Origin: Clostridiales bacterium
Lineage (GTDB): Bacteria; Bacillota; Clostridia; Christensenellales; UBA1242
Assembly: GCA_918241715.1 (NCBI GenBank)
Contig: CAKJYB010000067.1
Span: 1-20,807 of the forward strand
Direction of reading: 5' to 3'
Length of the DNA stretch: 20,807 nt
The notes beneath the pieces were generated by a model. That model ran no database searches. It was not told the DNA's origin and was given only the letters and a program-made list of their open reading frames with translations. Positions 7,795-16,453 of the stretch are shown here, piece by piece. Numbering within the stretch: position 1 is the stretch's first letter; every line of letters starts with the position of its first letter. The position numbers and the translations under genes are program-made.

Positions 7795-10032
7795 ATGAAA
7801 AAATTTGTCAAAAATGGTGTTATTTTGTCGCTTGTTGCCATATTCTTTGGCTTTACACTATGCGCAAGCATTGTCGCTGTAAAATACATAAAATACAAAA
7901 ATTTGCCAATAAATGTTTCTGCTCTCAGCGACCCAACTCTTTCAATTGAAGTCTATTCAAAGGACAACACAAAGATTGAAGACCAAAACCAATTTAATGG
8001 CTCAAACATCAAAATTGAAGAAATCCCAGACTACACAAAAAAGGCATTTATTTCAATCGAAGACAAGGAGTTTTATAAGCACAAAGGAATAAACAAAAAG
8101 AGAATAATCAAAGCCACCTTAAACAACATGAAGAGCAGAAGTTTCAAGGAGGGAGCTTCGACCATCACCCAACAGCTGATTAAAAACACCCATTTGACCA
8201 GCGAAAAAACCATTGACAGAAAATTAAAAGAAATTGCCCTTGCACAAAAACTTGAAAAGACTTTTGACAAGGATAAAATACTTGAAAGTTATTTAAACAT
8301 AATCTTTTTTGGAAACAACTGCTACGGCCTTGAGCAAGCAAGTCAATACTATTTTTCAAAAAGTGCAAAAGATTTAAACTTGCAAGAAAGTTGCACCCTT
8401 GCAGGCATGATTAAATCTCCAAACAGATACTCTCCTATCACAAACTACGACTTGTGCCTGCAAAGAAGAAATCTTGTTTTAAGAGAAATGGAAAAGGACG
8501 GATATATCTCTACAAGCGAAAAAATAACAGCTCAAGGCACGACAATTGACCTTGCAATTTCAAAAAACATCGGCAGGTCAAAAATCAACTCTTACTCTCA
8601 AGCAAGCATTGACGAAGCGACAAAAATTCTTGGAATACCGGCAAAACAAATTGCCCTTTCTGGCTATAAAATACACACTTATTTTGACGAAGAAAAACAA
8701 AAAACTCTTGAAAACGCCCTGTCCGACGAAAAAATGGAAAATGTCGACAACATGGGAATTGTGATTGACAACGCTTCATGTGGAATTTTGGCATACTACG
8801 CAAACAGCAATTTCAAACTTTTTGACGTCAAAAGACAGCCGGCGTCTGCACTTAAACCAATTCTGGTTTACTGCCCTGCACTCAACGAAAATGTGATTAG
8901 CCCATCAACGCAGATTCTTGACGAAAAACTAAAAATCGGCTCTTACGAACCGGAAAACGTCAACAAAAAATTTTCTGGCTACATCTCCGTCGCTGATGCA
9001 GTCAAAAATTCTGTAAACATTCCTGCAATAAAGACATTGAGCTACATTGGCATAGACACAGCAAAAAGCTATGCAGAAAAAATGGACATAGAGTTTGACG
9101 AAAAAGATGACAGCTATGCACTTGCATTAGGTGGCATGACAAACGGCGTTTCGCTTGCCAATTTGACAAATGCTTACACCACTTTTGCAAATGGTGGAAT
9201 CTACAAAAAAGCCGGTTTTGTGCAATTTATAACAGACAAAAATGACAAACTTGTCTATATGCACAGACCACAGGAAAAGATGGTTTTCAGACAAGATAGT
9301 TGCTATCTTATGACAAGCATTTTGCAAGAGAGTTCAAAAAGTGGCACAGCAAAAAAACTTTCTGATGTTTCAAACACACAAATTGCGTCAAAAACAGGAA
9401 CAGCAGGAAATGAAAAAGGCAATACCGATGCCTACAATATTGCCTACACCCCACAAGAAACGATTGGCGTCTGGTTTGGCACGCCTGACAACAGACGAGA
9501 AAAAATTGCTGGTGGAAATCAGCCAACAAATGTTGTAAAAAAATACATAACTTCTCAAAACTACGAAAAGACAGAATTTATCGTTCCGTCATCTGTTGTA
9601 AAAATCAAAATCGACTCTCTTGAAAAGGAAGAAGATCACCGCATCTTGCTTGCAAGTTCTTTCACTCCAAACAGATACACCGAAGAAGCCCTTTTTTCAC
9701 GCTTCAATATGCCAACAGAAACATCTCAAAAGTTTTTGGAAAAGCCAAAAATCTTGGCAGAATGTAAGGCCGAAAATGGACAAATCGTCCTTTCCATATC
9801 ACCAGAAAAACATATAGTTTATCAAATTTACAAAAACAACATTCCTTATCAAACAATCTCTGACAAAAACGCCCCTGTCGTCCTTAGACTTCCGTTTGCA
9901 GAAAAAGAAGCAGAAATCAAAATTGTGGCAAAATTTTTGGGCAACGAATATTCAAATATAGAAACCGAACAAAAATTTTCTATGCTTCAAGACAAAAATT
10001 CCAAAACGAAAAACAAAAAATGGTATATATAG
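7795..10032 (+). CDS. Class A penicillin-binding protein (bifunctional transglycosylase/transpeptidase, PBP1A-like)
   Basis: This membrane-anchored enzyme polymerises lipid II into glycan strands and cross-links the peptides. The protein has 745 residues from the ATG at 7795; an in-frame TTG at 7777 is a less likely start. A single membrane anchor (about residues 9-31) follows a very short cytoplasmic tail. In the GT51 transglycosylase, catalytic E89 sits in IEDKEFYKHKG, followed by EGASTITQQL, KLKEIALAQKLE and IIFFGNNCYGLEQAS. The transpeptidase motifs are S351-A-L-K354, S406-V-N408 and K533-T-G-T536. A C-terminal region of about 130 residues after the transpeptidase looks beta-rich, like the fibronectin-III-type tail of some clostridial PBPs; that is inference. 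No Shine-Dalgarno is visible. It is transcribed divergently from miaB and followed by a separate promoter. All catalytic residues are intact. Confidence 0.95.
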   Translation: MKKFVKNGVILSLVAIFFGFTLCASIVAVKYIKYKNLPINVSALSDPTLSIEVYSKDNTKIEDQNQFNGSNIKIEEIPDYTKKAFISIEDKEFYKHKGINKKRIIKATLNNMKSRSFKEGASTITQQLIKNTHLTSEKTIDRKLKEIALAQKLEKTFDKDKILESYLNIIFFGNNCYGLEQASQYYFSKSAKDLNLQESCTLAGMIKSPNRYSPITNYDLCLQRRNLVLREMEKDGYISTSEKITAQGTTIDLAISKNIGRSKINSYSQASIDEATKILGIPAKQIALSGYKIHTYFDEEKQKTLENALSDEKMENVDNMGIVIDNASCGILAYYANSNFKLFDVKRQPASALKPILVYCPALNENVISPSTQILDEKLKIGSYEPENVNKKFSGYISVADAVKNSVNIPAIKTLSYIGIDTAKSYAEKMDIEFDEKDDSYALALGGMTNGVSLANLTNAYTTFANGGIYKKAGFVQFITDKNDKLVYMHRPQEKMVFRQDSCYLMTSILQESSKSGTAKKLSDVSNTQIASKTGTAGNEKGNTDAYNIAYTPQETIGVWFGTPDNRREKIAGGNQPTNVVKKYITSQNYEKTEFIVPSSVVKIKIDSLEKEEDHRILLASSFTPNRYTEEALFSRFNMPTETSQKFLEKPKILAECKAENGQIVLSISPEKHIVYQIYKNNIPYQTISDKNAPVVLRLPFAEKEAEIKIVAKFLGNEYSNIETEQKFSMLQDKNSKTKNKKWYI

Positions 10033-10062
10033 TTGCAAAAAAACGACATTTTATGCTATATT
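10033..10062 (+). promoter_or_regulatory. Promoter of the small membrane protein gene
   Basis: -35 TTGCAA (10033-10038), 18-base spacer, extended -10 TGC-TATATT (10054-10062). Transcription should start near 10069. The -35 begins at the base after the PBP stop codon. Confidence 0.65.
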
Positions 10063-10084
10063 ACTTACATAAAGGGGGTAAGTT

Positions 10085-10381
10085 ATGGAAAACAACAACA
10101 TTTTTGTCCCACACACAAAAAACACAGCAGGCAAAGTGATCTATTGGATTTTTGAAATTTCAGCTCTTGCACTTTTTGCAATTTATTTCATTTTGGGTGT
10201 AGTTTGGGGTGCTCAAGGTGGTGGATTTTCATTATTCCTTCAATGTTTCCTTGAAGCTTGGTTCTGTTGCCTTGTATTGTATGGACTTGCAAGAGTGATG
10301 GATATGCTTTACTGCAAGAAAGATCACAATGAAGAAAAAGCTCCAAAAGCAAAGAAAGAAGAAAAAGAAAACCAAGAATAA
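10085..10381 (+). CDS. Small two-TM membrane protein with charged tail, unrecognised
   Basis: The 98-residue protein starts at an ATG with a strong GGGGG ribosome-binding site (10074-10078) and its own promoter, so it is very probably real. Two hydrophobic segments lie at about residues 19-40 and 47-73, joined by a glycine-rich turn (GAQGGGF). The last 25 residues are highly charged (Lys/Glu). Cysteines cluster in the second segment (QCF, FCC). The layout faintly recalls DUF4282-type small membrane proteins, but I would not assign it. It follows the PBP gene on the same strand and ends in the bidirectional terminator shared with recA. A role at the envelope is possible from the neighbour only; the function is unknown. 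Confidence 0.8.
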   Translation: MENNNIFVPHTKNTAGKVIYWIFEISALALFAIYFILGVVWGAQGGGFSLFLQCFLEAWFCCLVLYGLARVMDMLYCKKDHNEEKAPKAKKEEKENQE

Positions 10382-10383
10382 AA

Positions 10384-10418
10384 CAAAAAAAAGACTTGAA
10401 AATCAAGTCTTTTTTTAT
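10384..10418. terminator. Bidirectional terminator between the small membrane protein gene and recA
   Basis: A long A/T-flanked stem (AAGACTTGA, 10391-10399, with TCAAGTCTT, 10403-10411; three-base loop) has an A-run before it and a T-run after it. It can therefore stop transcription from both converging operons. Confidence 0.9.
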
Positions 10419-10425
10419 TGTCCTA

Positions 10426-11445
10426 TTAGTCCATTTCAGTCTTAAGTTCTGCATTTGAAACTTGTTCTCTAACAAGTTTTTCAATCTCTGCCATAACTTC
10501 TGGATTTTTCTCAAGATAGAGCTTTGTGTTTTCTTTTCCTTGGCCAATCTTTTCGTCATTGTAAGAGAACCATGCCCCAGACTTTTTGATGATTCCAAGT
10601 TCGATTGCCATATCCAAAATGCAACCTGATTGAGAGATTCCTGTGCCATACATGATGTCAAACTCTGCAACTTTAAATGGTGGAGCAAGTTTGTTTTTTA
10701 CAACTTTTACTTTTGTTCTGTTTCCAACAACATTTGCGCCATCTTTGATGCTGTCTGTCTTTCTTACATCAAGTCTTATGCTTGCATAAAACTTAAGAGC
10801 TTTTCCACCAGTTGTTGTCTCTGGGTTTCCAAACATAACTCCAATCTTTTCACGGAGTTGGTTGATAAAGATAATTGCTGTGTTGCTCTTGCTTGAAACA
10901 GAAGTCATTTTTCTAAGTGCCTGACTCATCATTCTTGCTTGAAGACCAACATGGTTGTCCCCCATTTCTCCATCGATTTCTGCCTTTGGAGTAAGTGCTG
11001 CAACAGAGTCAATAACAACAACATCAAAAGCACCAGAACGAATAAGTGTTTCGCAGATGTTTAATGCTTGTTCTCCATTGTCTGGTTGAGAAACATACAA
11101 ATTTTTTGTGTCAACCCCAAGATGTTCTGCATAAATTGGGTCAAGTGCGTGTTCTGCATCAATAAATGCAGCTCTGCCACCAAGTTTTTGTGCTTCTGCA
11201 ACAATGTGAAGAGAAACCGTTGTTTTACCAGAAGATTCTGGTCCATAAATTTCTACAATTCTGCCACGTGGAATTCCACCAATTCCAAGTGCCATGTCAA
11301 GCGTCAAACAGCCTGTTGGGATAACTTCAACTTTTTGATAGGCGTTGTCGCCCAATTTCATGATTGCACCCTTTCCAAAATCTTTTTCAATCTTCAAAAG
11401 AGCCTGCTCAAGAGCTTCTTCTCTTGCGTCTTTTCTGTCAGCCAT
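10426..11445 (-). CDS. recA: Recombinase RecA
   Basis: RecA is the ATP-dependent strand-exchange protein of homologous recombination and the co-protease that triggers LexA self-cleavage. The protein has 339 residues, slightly short of the usual 345-355 because the acidic C-terminal tail is brief. Walker A GPESSGKT is at residues 68-75. The VVIDSVAALTP Walker B region, the IFINQLREKIGVMFGNPETTTGG L2 loop region and RLDVRK are canonical. The start is set by AAAGGAG (11451-11457), which overlaps the pgsA stop codon. It is the last gene of ftsK-rimO-pgsA-recA and ends at a shared terminator. I see no LexA-type box immediately upstream, as expected if it is read only from the operon promoter. Confidence 0.98.
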   Translation of the reverse strand: MADRKDAREEALEQALLKIEKDFGKGAIMKLGDNAYQKVEVIPTGCLTLDMALGIGGIPRGRIVEIYGPESSGKTTVSLHIVAEAQKLGGRAAFIDAEHALDPIYAEHLGVDTKNLYVSQPDNGEQALNICETLIRSGAFDVVVIDSVAALTPKAEIDGEMGDNHVGLQARMMSQALRKMTSVSSKSNTAIIFINQLREKIGVMFGNPETTTGGKALKFYASIRLDVRKTDSIKDGANVVGNRTKVKVVKNKLAPPFKVAEFDIMYGTGISQSGCILDMAIELGIIKKSGAWFSYNDEKIGQGKENTKLYLEKNPEVMAEIEKLVREQVSNAELKTEMD

Positions 11446-11455
11446 AAAAACTCCT

Positions 11456-12094
11456 TTATTTCTTTTCTTCTTTCAAAACTTGAATGTTGTTTGAAATATA
11501 CTTCCAACCAGAAACAATTGTCATAATAACTGTTACTGCCAAGAACACATAACCTATGATGCCAAGCACTGTGTTTGCTGTGCCTTCAATTGCATAGAAG
11601 TATCCTTGAATAAGGAATGCGTAAACAAAATAGTAAATAAGTGTGATAAATTGGAAAACAGCTTTAACTTTTCCATACATGTCAGCAGCCAAAACAATGT
11701 TTCTTGTTGCTGCAACTTGTCTGAATGCACTGATAATAAGTTCTCTTGCCAAAATGATTATGGCTGCAACTGCTCCTACGTATGCAGGAATGATTGCTGG
11801 CAAGTCGGCACGTGCACCACCATTTGCTGAGATTGGGTATGCAACAACCAAAAGCAACCCTGCCATAACAAGACATTTGTCAGCTATTGGATCCAAAAAC
11901 TTTCCAAGGTTTGTTACAAGTCCCCTTTTTCTTGCGATTTTTCCGTCAAGGAAATCAGTAAAGCATGCTGCTGCAAAAATAACTGCTGCAACAAGTTTTC
12001 CCCATCCACCTGGTATAAAATCTGCCATATAGAAAAATACAAAAAGTGGAATGAGAAGAAGTCTAACTGTTGTGATTTTATTTGGTAAATTCAT
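11456..12094 (-). CDS. pgsA: CDP-diacylglycerol--glycerol-3-phosphate 3-phosphatidyltransferase PgsA
   Basis: PgsA is the integral membrane enzyme that makes phosphatidylglycerol-phosphate from CDP-diacylglycerol and glycerol-3-phosphate. The protein has 212 residues starting MNLPNKITTVRL at 12094. That ATG is preceded by AAAGGAG (12101-12107), whereas the upstream alternative at 12124 lacks a site and adds residues foreign to the family. The CDP-alcohol phosphatidyltransferase signature is complete: D47, D50-G51, A54-R55, G64, D68, D72. There are about five hydrophobic helices, with the motif between the second and third. The first 17 bases overlap the end of rimO, and recA follows after 10 bases. 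The pgsA-recA order matches other Firmicutes, though cinA, which often lies between them, is absent. Confidence 0.95.
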   Translation of the reverse strand: MNLPNKITTVRLLLIPLFVFFYMADFIPGGWGKLVAAVIFAAACFTDFLDGKIARKRGLVTNLGKFLDPIADKCLVMAGLLLVVAYPISANGGARADLPAIIPAYVGAVAAIIILARELIISAFRQVAATRNIVLAADMYGKVKAVFQFITLIYYFVYAFLIQGYFYAIEGTANTVLGIIGYVFLAVTVIMTIVSGWKYISNNIQVLKEEKK

Positions 12095-13409
12095 AATACT
12101 CTCCTTTAAAATTTTGTCCGTCAAAGTGAGTGATAATCACATCCACAAACTTTCCAGACTCTACATTTATATTATCAATAATTTCCACTCCAAAGTCAAC
12201 TAATGGAGATAAAAATTCTGTATGTCCAAAATAATTTCCACTTTGCTCATCAAAATAGTCAACAAGCACCCTAACTTTCTTTCCAACAAGCTCTTTTGCG
12301 TTTTCTGTTGACACTCTGCTTTGCAATTTTTCAATCTTTTTTAGACGCCATTTTTTGATAAATGATGGAAGTTGTCCCTTTAGATAATAACTTACCGTGT
12401 TTTCTTCTCTATAGAATGGGAAGAATCCTGCATAACTAAACTTGCTCTCTTTGATAAATCTGCAAAGTTTTCTAAATTGTCCACAACTTTCTGCCGGATA
12501 ACCAACAATAAAGGTTGTCCTAATTTTGATTTGTGGATATTTTTCTTTCATCATCTTCACAAGATTTCTTGTCTCTTCTTCGTCATGTTTTCTTCTCATG
12601 CTCTTCAAGATTTTGTCGTCAACATGCTGAAGTGGAATGTCCAAATATTTGCACATTTTCTTTTCACTGCAAATATAATCCAAAAGCTCTTTTGTCGTCT
12701 TTTCAGGATAGGCATAATGGAGTCTTATCCATTCAATGCCATCAATTTTTGCAAGTTTTTTACAAAGTTCGATAAGGCAGTTTTTCTTATACAAATCTTC
12801 GCCATATCTTGTTACATCTTGTGCAACCAAAACAAGTTCTTTTATGCCTTGTTTTGCCAAATATTTGGCTTCGGAAACAATTTTTTCCATTTCATAGCTT
12901 ATGTATCTACCCTTAATTCTTGGTATGGTGCAATAGGAGCAAACATTGTTGCAACCTTCTGCAATCTTAAGGTAAGCATAACTTCCACGATTGGTAAAAA
13001 TTCTTCCTTCATCAAGTTTTTTCTTCTGTGGTTTGACCCCATAAAGTCTTTCAATTATTTCACAAATTTTGCTGTTATCCTGCGCAGTCAAAAAGGCATC
13101 AACTTCTGGAATTTCTTTCAAAAGTTCGGTCTTGTATCTCTGTGCCAAACACCCACTTACAACAACCTTTTCAAGTTTGTTTTTCTGTTTTAAAAGGCAC
13201 ATTTCAAAAATGTTGTCAACAGCTTCTTTTCTTGCTGGCGAAATAAACGCACAGGTGTTTATCAAAACAATGTTTGCGTCGTTTATGTCGTCAACAATTT
13301 CAAATCCATATTCCTTTAAGGCAAACAGCATTTTCTCAAGGTCAACTCTGTTTTTGTCGCACCCAAGAGAAATTGCCGAAACCTTTTTTCCTTTAAGTTT
13401 TTCGTTCAT
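12078..13409 (-). CDS. rimO: Ribosomal protein S12 methylthiotransferase RimO
   Basis: RimO is a radical-SAM enzyme that methylthiolates the conserved aspartate of ribosomal protein uS12. The 443-residue protein carries the RimO hallmark SLGCxKNRVD near its start, here SLGCDKN rather than the usual SLGCPKN. The UPF0004 cysteines are C17, C53 and C87. The radical-SAM triad is C153, C157 and C160 in GCNNVCSYCTIPRIKG. A C-terminal TRAM-like region follows (from about residue 370, LVGKKVRVLVD onward), ending with a short polar tail. The ribosome-binding site is AGGGTGAG just before ATG 13409. The ftsK stop is 8 bases upstream and the gene's end overlaps pgsA. Unlike the MiaB in this window, this paralogue keeps its TRAM domain. 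Confidence 0.95.
   Translation of the reverse strand: MNEKLKGKKVSAISLGCDKNRVDLEKMLFALKEYGFEIVDDINDANIVLINTCAFISPARKEAVDNIFEMCLLKQKNKLEKVVVSGCLAQRYKTELLKEIPEVDAFLTAQDNSKICEIIERLYGVKPQKKKLDEGRIFTNRGSYAYLKIAEGCNNVCSYCTIPRIKGRYISYEMEKIVSEAKYLAKQGIKELVLVAQDVTRYGEDLYKKNCLIELCKKLAKIDGIEWIRLHYAYPEKTTKELLDYICSEKKMCKYLDIPLQHVDDKILKSMRRKHDEEETRNLVKMMKEKYPQIKIRTTFIVGYPAESCGQFRKLCRFIKESKFSYAGFFPFYREENTVSYYLKGQLPSFIKKWRLKKIEKLQSRVSTENAKELVGKKVRVLVDYFDEQSGNYFGHTEFLSPLVDFGVEIIDNINVESGKFVDVIITHFDGQNFKGEYYEFTK
12101..12107 (-). promoter_or_regulatory. Ribosome-binding site that fixes the pgsA start
   Basis: AAAGGAG on the minus strand, six bases before ATG 12094. It lies inside a longer open frame beginning at 12124, so it decides between the two possible starts. 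Confidence 0.85.
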
Positions 13410-13417
13410 ATCTCACC

Positions 13418-16348
13418 CTATTCTTCGTCATCACCATAAAGTTGGTCAAACTCTTCTTGTGTGATATAAACCGTTCTTGGTTTTGCTCCATCTTGACTTG
13501 AGATATGCCCTGCAGCTTCCATTTGGTCAAGAAGTCTTGCAGCCCTTGCAAATCCAACAGCAAACTTTCTTCTAAGCATTGTTCCCGAAGCAACATTTGC
13601 TTCAATACATGCCTTGAGTGCTTGTTTGAAGAGTGGGTCAATTTCTTCGCTTCTGTCGTTTCCTTGCCCACCGATGTTTGCATTTGGATTGCAGATTTTG
13701 TTTTCAATATCTTTGTCAAAAATTTCTGCGTTGTTGTCTCTTACAAAATCAATAATGTTGTTGATTTCTGGCGTACTTACAAAGCAACCTTGAATACGAA
13801 CAGGATCCTTTGCTCCAATTGGGAAGTAAAGCATATCGCCCTTGCCAAGAAGTTTTTCTGCTCCAGGTCTGTCAAGCACAACTTGAGAGTCCACAGAACT
13901 TGCAACAGCAAACGAAATTCTTGATGGAAAGTTTGATTTGATAAGTCCCGTAACAATGTCTGCAGATGGACGTTGTGTTGCCAAAATCAAGTGGATTCCG
14001 GCTGCACGAGATTTTTGTGCAAGACGAACAATCTTTTCTTCAACATCTTTCTTTCCGGTCATCATAAGGTCGGCCATTTCGTCAACAATAATAACAACAA
14101 ATGGCATCTTTCTGATTTTCTTATTTACAACGTCAGGTGTTTGGTTGAATTCGTCAATATTCTTTACTCTTGCAAGTTCAAGCATTTTGAAACGTCTTTC
14201 CATTTCGACAATCGCCCAAGCAAGAGCATTGATTGCCTTTTGCGTGTCGCACAACACTTTTGGCATGATAAGATGTGGCAACGATTCATAAGAAGAAAAT
14301 TCAACACGTTTTGGGTCAACCAAAATAATCTTTACATCTTCTGGTGAGGCCTTGTAAACCATGCTCAAAATAATCGAATTCAAGCAAACTGATTTTCCTG
14401 AACCGGTTGTTCCTGCAACCAAAAGATGTGGGTATTTTTGAAGATTTCCACAAATGATTTTTCCTGTAATATCCTTTCCTATTGCAACTGTAAGTGGAGA
14501 TTTCGCTTCCTGGAATTCTCTTGACTCCAAAAGATCTTTCAAACTGATTGTTGCAATTTTGGAGTTTGGAACTTCAATTCCGACAGCACTCTTTCCAGGG
14601 ATTGGCGCTTCAATACGGATTGAGCCTTCTGCAGCAAGTGCATAAGCAATATCGTCAACGTGCTGTTTAATCTTTCCAACAGAAACACCTTGTGGCATTT
14701 CAAGTTCGTATCTTGTGATTGCTGGGCCCACAACAACACCCTGCACAACAGCAGGCACTCCAAACATTGAAAGTGCTTGTTCAAGCGCAACTCTCTTTTC
14801 TGCAACATCATCATTAAGTGTGGACAAATCAACACTCTTTGTGGTGATCAAATCAAGTGGTGGCTTTGTGTATTCATAAGGAATGTATGGCTCTTCTTCT
14901 TCAGGTGGAACTGGTTCGTTTGGTCTTGCAATAGAGCCGTTTCTTGCACTGATTGTGTCAAGGTTTCTGTTGTATTCGTTTAAGGCATCTCTGTCTTCTT
15001 GACTCATCATTCTGTCTCTGTCAAGACTTCTTCTTTCAAATGCCCCAGAGTTGTTTCTTTCTGGAAGTCTGTCCAAAACATTTCTTTCAAAATTTGCTTC
15101 TGTGTTTGATTGAATTGGCGTCTCTTCAATTTCAGGCTCTTCGTTATATTCTTCAAAGCCCTGTTTTTCTTGCTCTACAACTCCCCTTAAAATATCATCA
15201 GCCTGATCAACAAATTCTTGGCTGTCAATCTCTTCAAGTGGTCTTTCAAAAGGTCTTTCTTCTGGCACGAACTCATCTTCGTTTGTGTCGTTTGTCTCTT
15301 CAATTCTTTCTTCATAAACAGGTGCTGGCTCAACATAAGTTTTTGTTTCTTCCACAACGCTGTCTTGCACTTGCTCTGGTTGAGAAACAGATGGCTGTGC
15401 TTTCAATGCTTCAACGTTTGCTTTTACTTCTTCTTTTGGTGGAGCCGTTCTTGTTCTGATATTTTTGAAATATTCGTCAATGTCAACTTCAGGTGGTGTC
15501 AAAATGTATTTTTTCAAGTCTTCTGGGTTTGTTGGAACAGCATTTGGTTTTAGCGACACAACTGCATTTGCTGTTGCTGCTGCCATACTCTCAAGCCCCA
15601 TTGTTCCAGGATTTTCTGTTTTGTTGTGATATTCGTATGCATAATTTCTTTTATGGTCAAGCCCAAGCATTTCTTTTGCTGTCGGTGGGGTGTGTTGTTT
15701 TTCTTCTTCTTTCAAATTTCCACCCAGCACAACGTTTGTTTCTTCTTTCTTTTCAAGAGAAACTTTTTGCAAGTCGGCCTTTGTTTCTTTTTCTTCCGTT
15801 TCCTTGATTTGAAGTGAAACAGGAGAATTCTGCTCTTTTTCTTCTCTAAGTTTGTTTAAGCAATCAACCAAAAGTGCAACGTTTATTGCAAGTCCAAGCC
15901 CAAATATAAGGTAAGAACCGATTGCGTTTGTCAAAAACATTGTGCAAGTTGTCAAAAATCCAAGCAAAAATCCACCAGGCGTCCATGTTTTAGTGTAGCT
16001 AAGTTTCCAATATTCGCCAAAACTGAGCCCACTTTTTCCACCAAGGACCATAAGTTGAATCAACCCCAAAAAGCACAAGACTGCCAGACCAAGACAGATG
16101 GCGTATCTTTTTGGCATAACATACCTACGCTTGTTTAAAACAGCAAGTCCAATAATGATCATTAAAATACAAAGCACAAAGCCAAATATCCCAAACACTC
16201 CAAGGAAGAATCTTTGAAGTGCTGGCACAATGCCCGTCATAAACAAAAAAACAAGAGATGACACGCCAATCATGGTAAACCCAGTGATTTTTCTTGCCCT
16301 AGAACTCCTGTTTTGCGCCTTTTCAGAATTCAATTTGTAAATTGCCAT
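13418..16348 (-). CDS. ftsK: DNA translocase FtsK/SpoIIIE
   Basis: This is a septum-anchored hexameric DNA pump that clears chromosome from the division or sporulation septum. The 976-residue protein has four or five N-terminal membrane segments (about residues 23-41, 46-71, 80-102 and 126-160). A long acidic, Glu/Pro/Asn-rich linker runs from roughly 165 to 490. The alpha/beta motor follows, with Walker A AGTTGSGKS (645-653), Walker B VVIIVDEMADLMM and the ATQRPSADIVTG stretch. A C-terminal gamma winged helix (RRKFAVGFARAARLLDQME) recognises orientation sequences in the family. The linker is longer than in Bacillus SpoIIIE and closer to FtsK types. The start has GGGGG at 16353-16357. It leads ftsK-rimO-pgsA-recA. 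Whether its main role is vegetative or sporulation cannot be told from the sequence. Confidence 0.96.
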   Translation of the reverse strand: MAIYKLNSEKAQNRSSRARKITGFTMIGVSSLVFLFMTGIVPALQRFFLGVFGIFGFVLCILMIIIGLAVLNKRRYVMPKRYAICLGLAVLCFLGLIQLMVLGGKSGLSFGEYWKLSYTKTWTPGGFLLGFLTTCTMFLTNAIGSYLIFGLGLAINVALLVDCLNKLREEKEQNSPVSLQIKETEEKETKADLQKVSLEKKEETNVVLGGNLKEEEKQHTPPTAKEMLGLDHKRNYAYEYHNKTENPGTMGLESMAAATANAVVSLKPNAVPTNPEDLKKYILTPPEVDIDEYFKNIRTRTAPPKEEVKANVEALKAQPSVSQPEQVQDSVVEETKTYVEPAPVYEERIEETNDTNEDEFVPEERPFERPLEEIDSQEFVDQADDILRGVVEQEKQGFEEYNEEPEIEETPIQSNTEANFERNVLDRLPERNNSGAFERRSLDRDRMMSQEDRDALNEYNRNLDTISARNGSIARPNEPVPPEEEEPYIPYEYTKPPLDLITTKSVDLSTLNDDVAEKRVALEQALSMFGVPAVVQGVVVGPAITRYELEMPQGVSVGKIKQHVDDIAYALAAEGSIRIEAPIPGKSAVGIEVPNSKIATISLKDLLESREFQEAKSPLTVAIGKDITGKIICGNLQKYPHLLVAGTTGSGKSVCLNSIILSMVYKASPEDVKIILVDPKRVEFSSYESLPHLIMPKVLCDTQKAINALAWAIVEMERRFKMLELARVKNIDEFNQTPDVVNKKIRKMPFVVIIVDEMADLMMTGKKDVEEKIVRLAQKSRAAGIHLILATQRPSADIVTGLIKSNFPSRISFAVASSVDSQVVLDRPGAEKLLGKGDMLYFPIGAKDPVRIQGCFVSTPEINNIIDFVRDNNAEIFDKDIENKICNPNANIGGQGNDRSEEIDPLFKQALKACIEANVASGTMLRRKFAVGFARAARLLDQMEAAGHISSQDGAKPRTVYITQEEFDQLYGDDEE

Positions 16349-16407
16349 ACGTCCCCCGTAAAGTTGAAATTGAAAAAAATAAATATAAAATATTTATTCC
16401 TAGCTTG

Positions 16408-16437
16408 ATTATAACACCAAACAAAGAAAAACAACAA
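16408..16437 (-). promoter_or_regulatory. Promoter of the ftsK-rimO-pgsA-recA operon
   Basis: Minus-strand -35 TTGTTG (16432-16437), 18-base spacer, perfect -10 TATAAT (16408-16413). The expected start near 16401 gives a leader of about 53 bases. The leader includes an AT-only inverted repeat (AATAAATA/TATTTATT) and then the GGGGG ribosome-binding site. Confidence 0.7.
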
Positions 16438-16453
16438 ACGTATTTCGCAAAAT

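Noticed and set aside
12477..13193. Plus-strand open frame of 238 codons antisense to rimO
   Set aside because: Long only because the minus strand lacks stops in the matching register; no promoter or ribosome-binding site and rimO is intact.
14953..15459. Long plus-strand open frame (168 codons) within ftsK
   Set aside because: It is a shadow of the ftsK linker: repetitive Leu/Gln/Phe composition from antisense Glu/Asn codons and no initiation signals.
16378..16400. AT-rich inverted repeat in the ftsK leader as a riboswitch or attenuator
   Set aside because: The stem is only A/T pairs and the leader is about 53 bases; too short and too weak to call a riboswitch.
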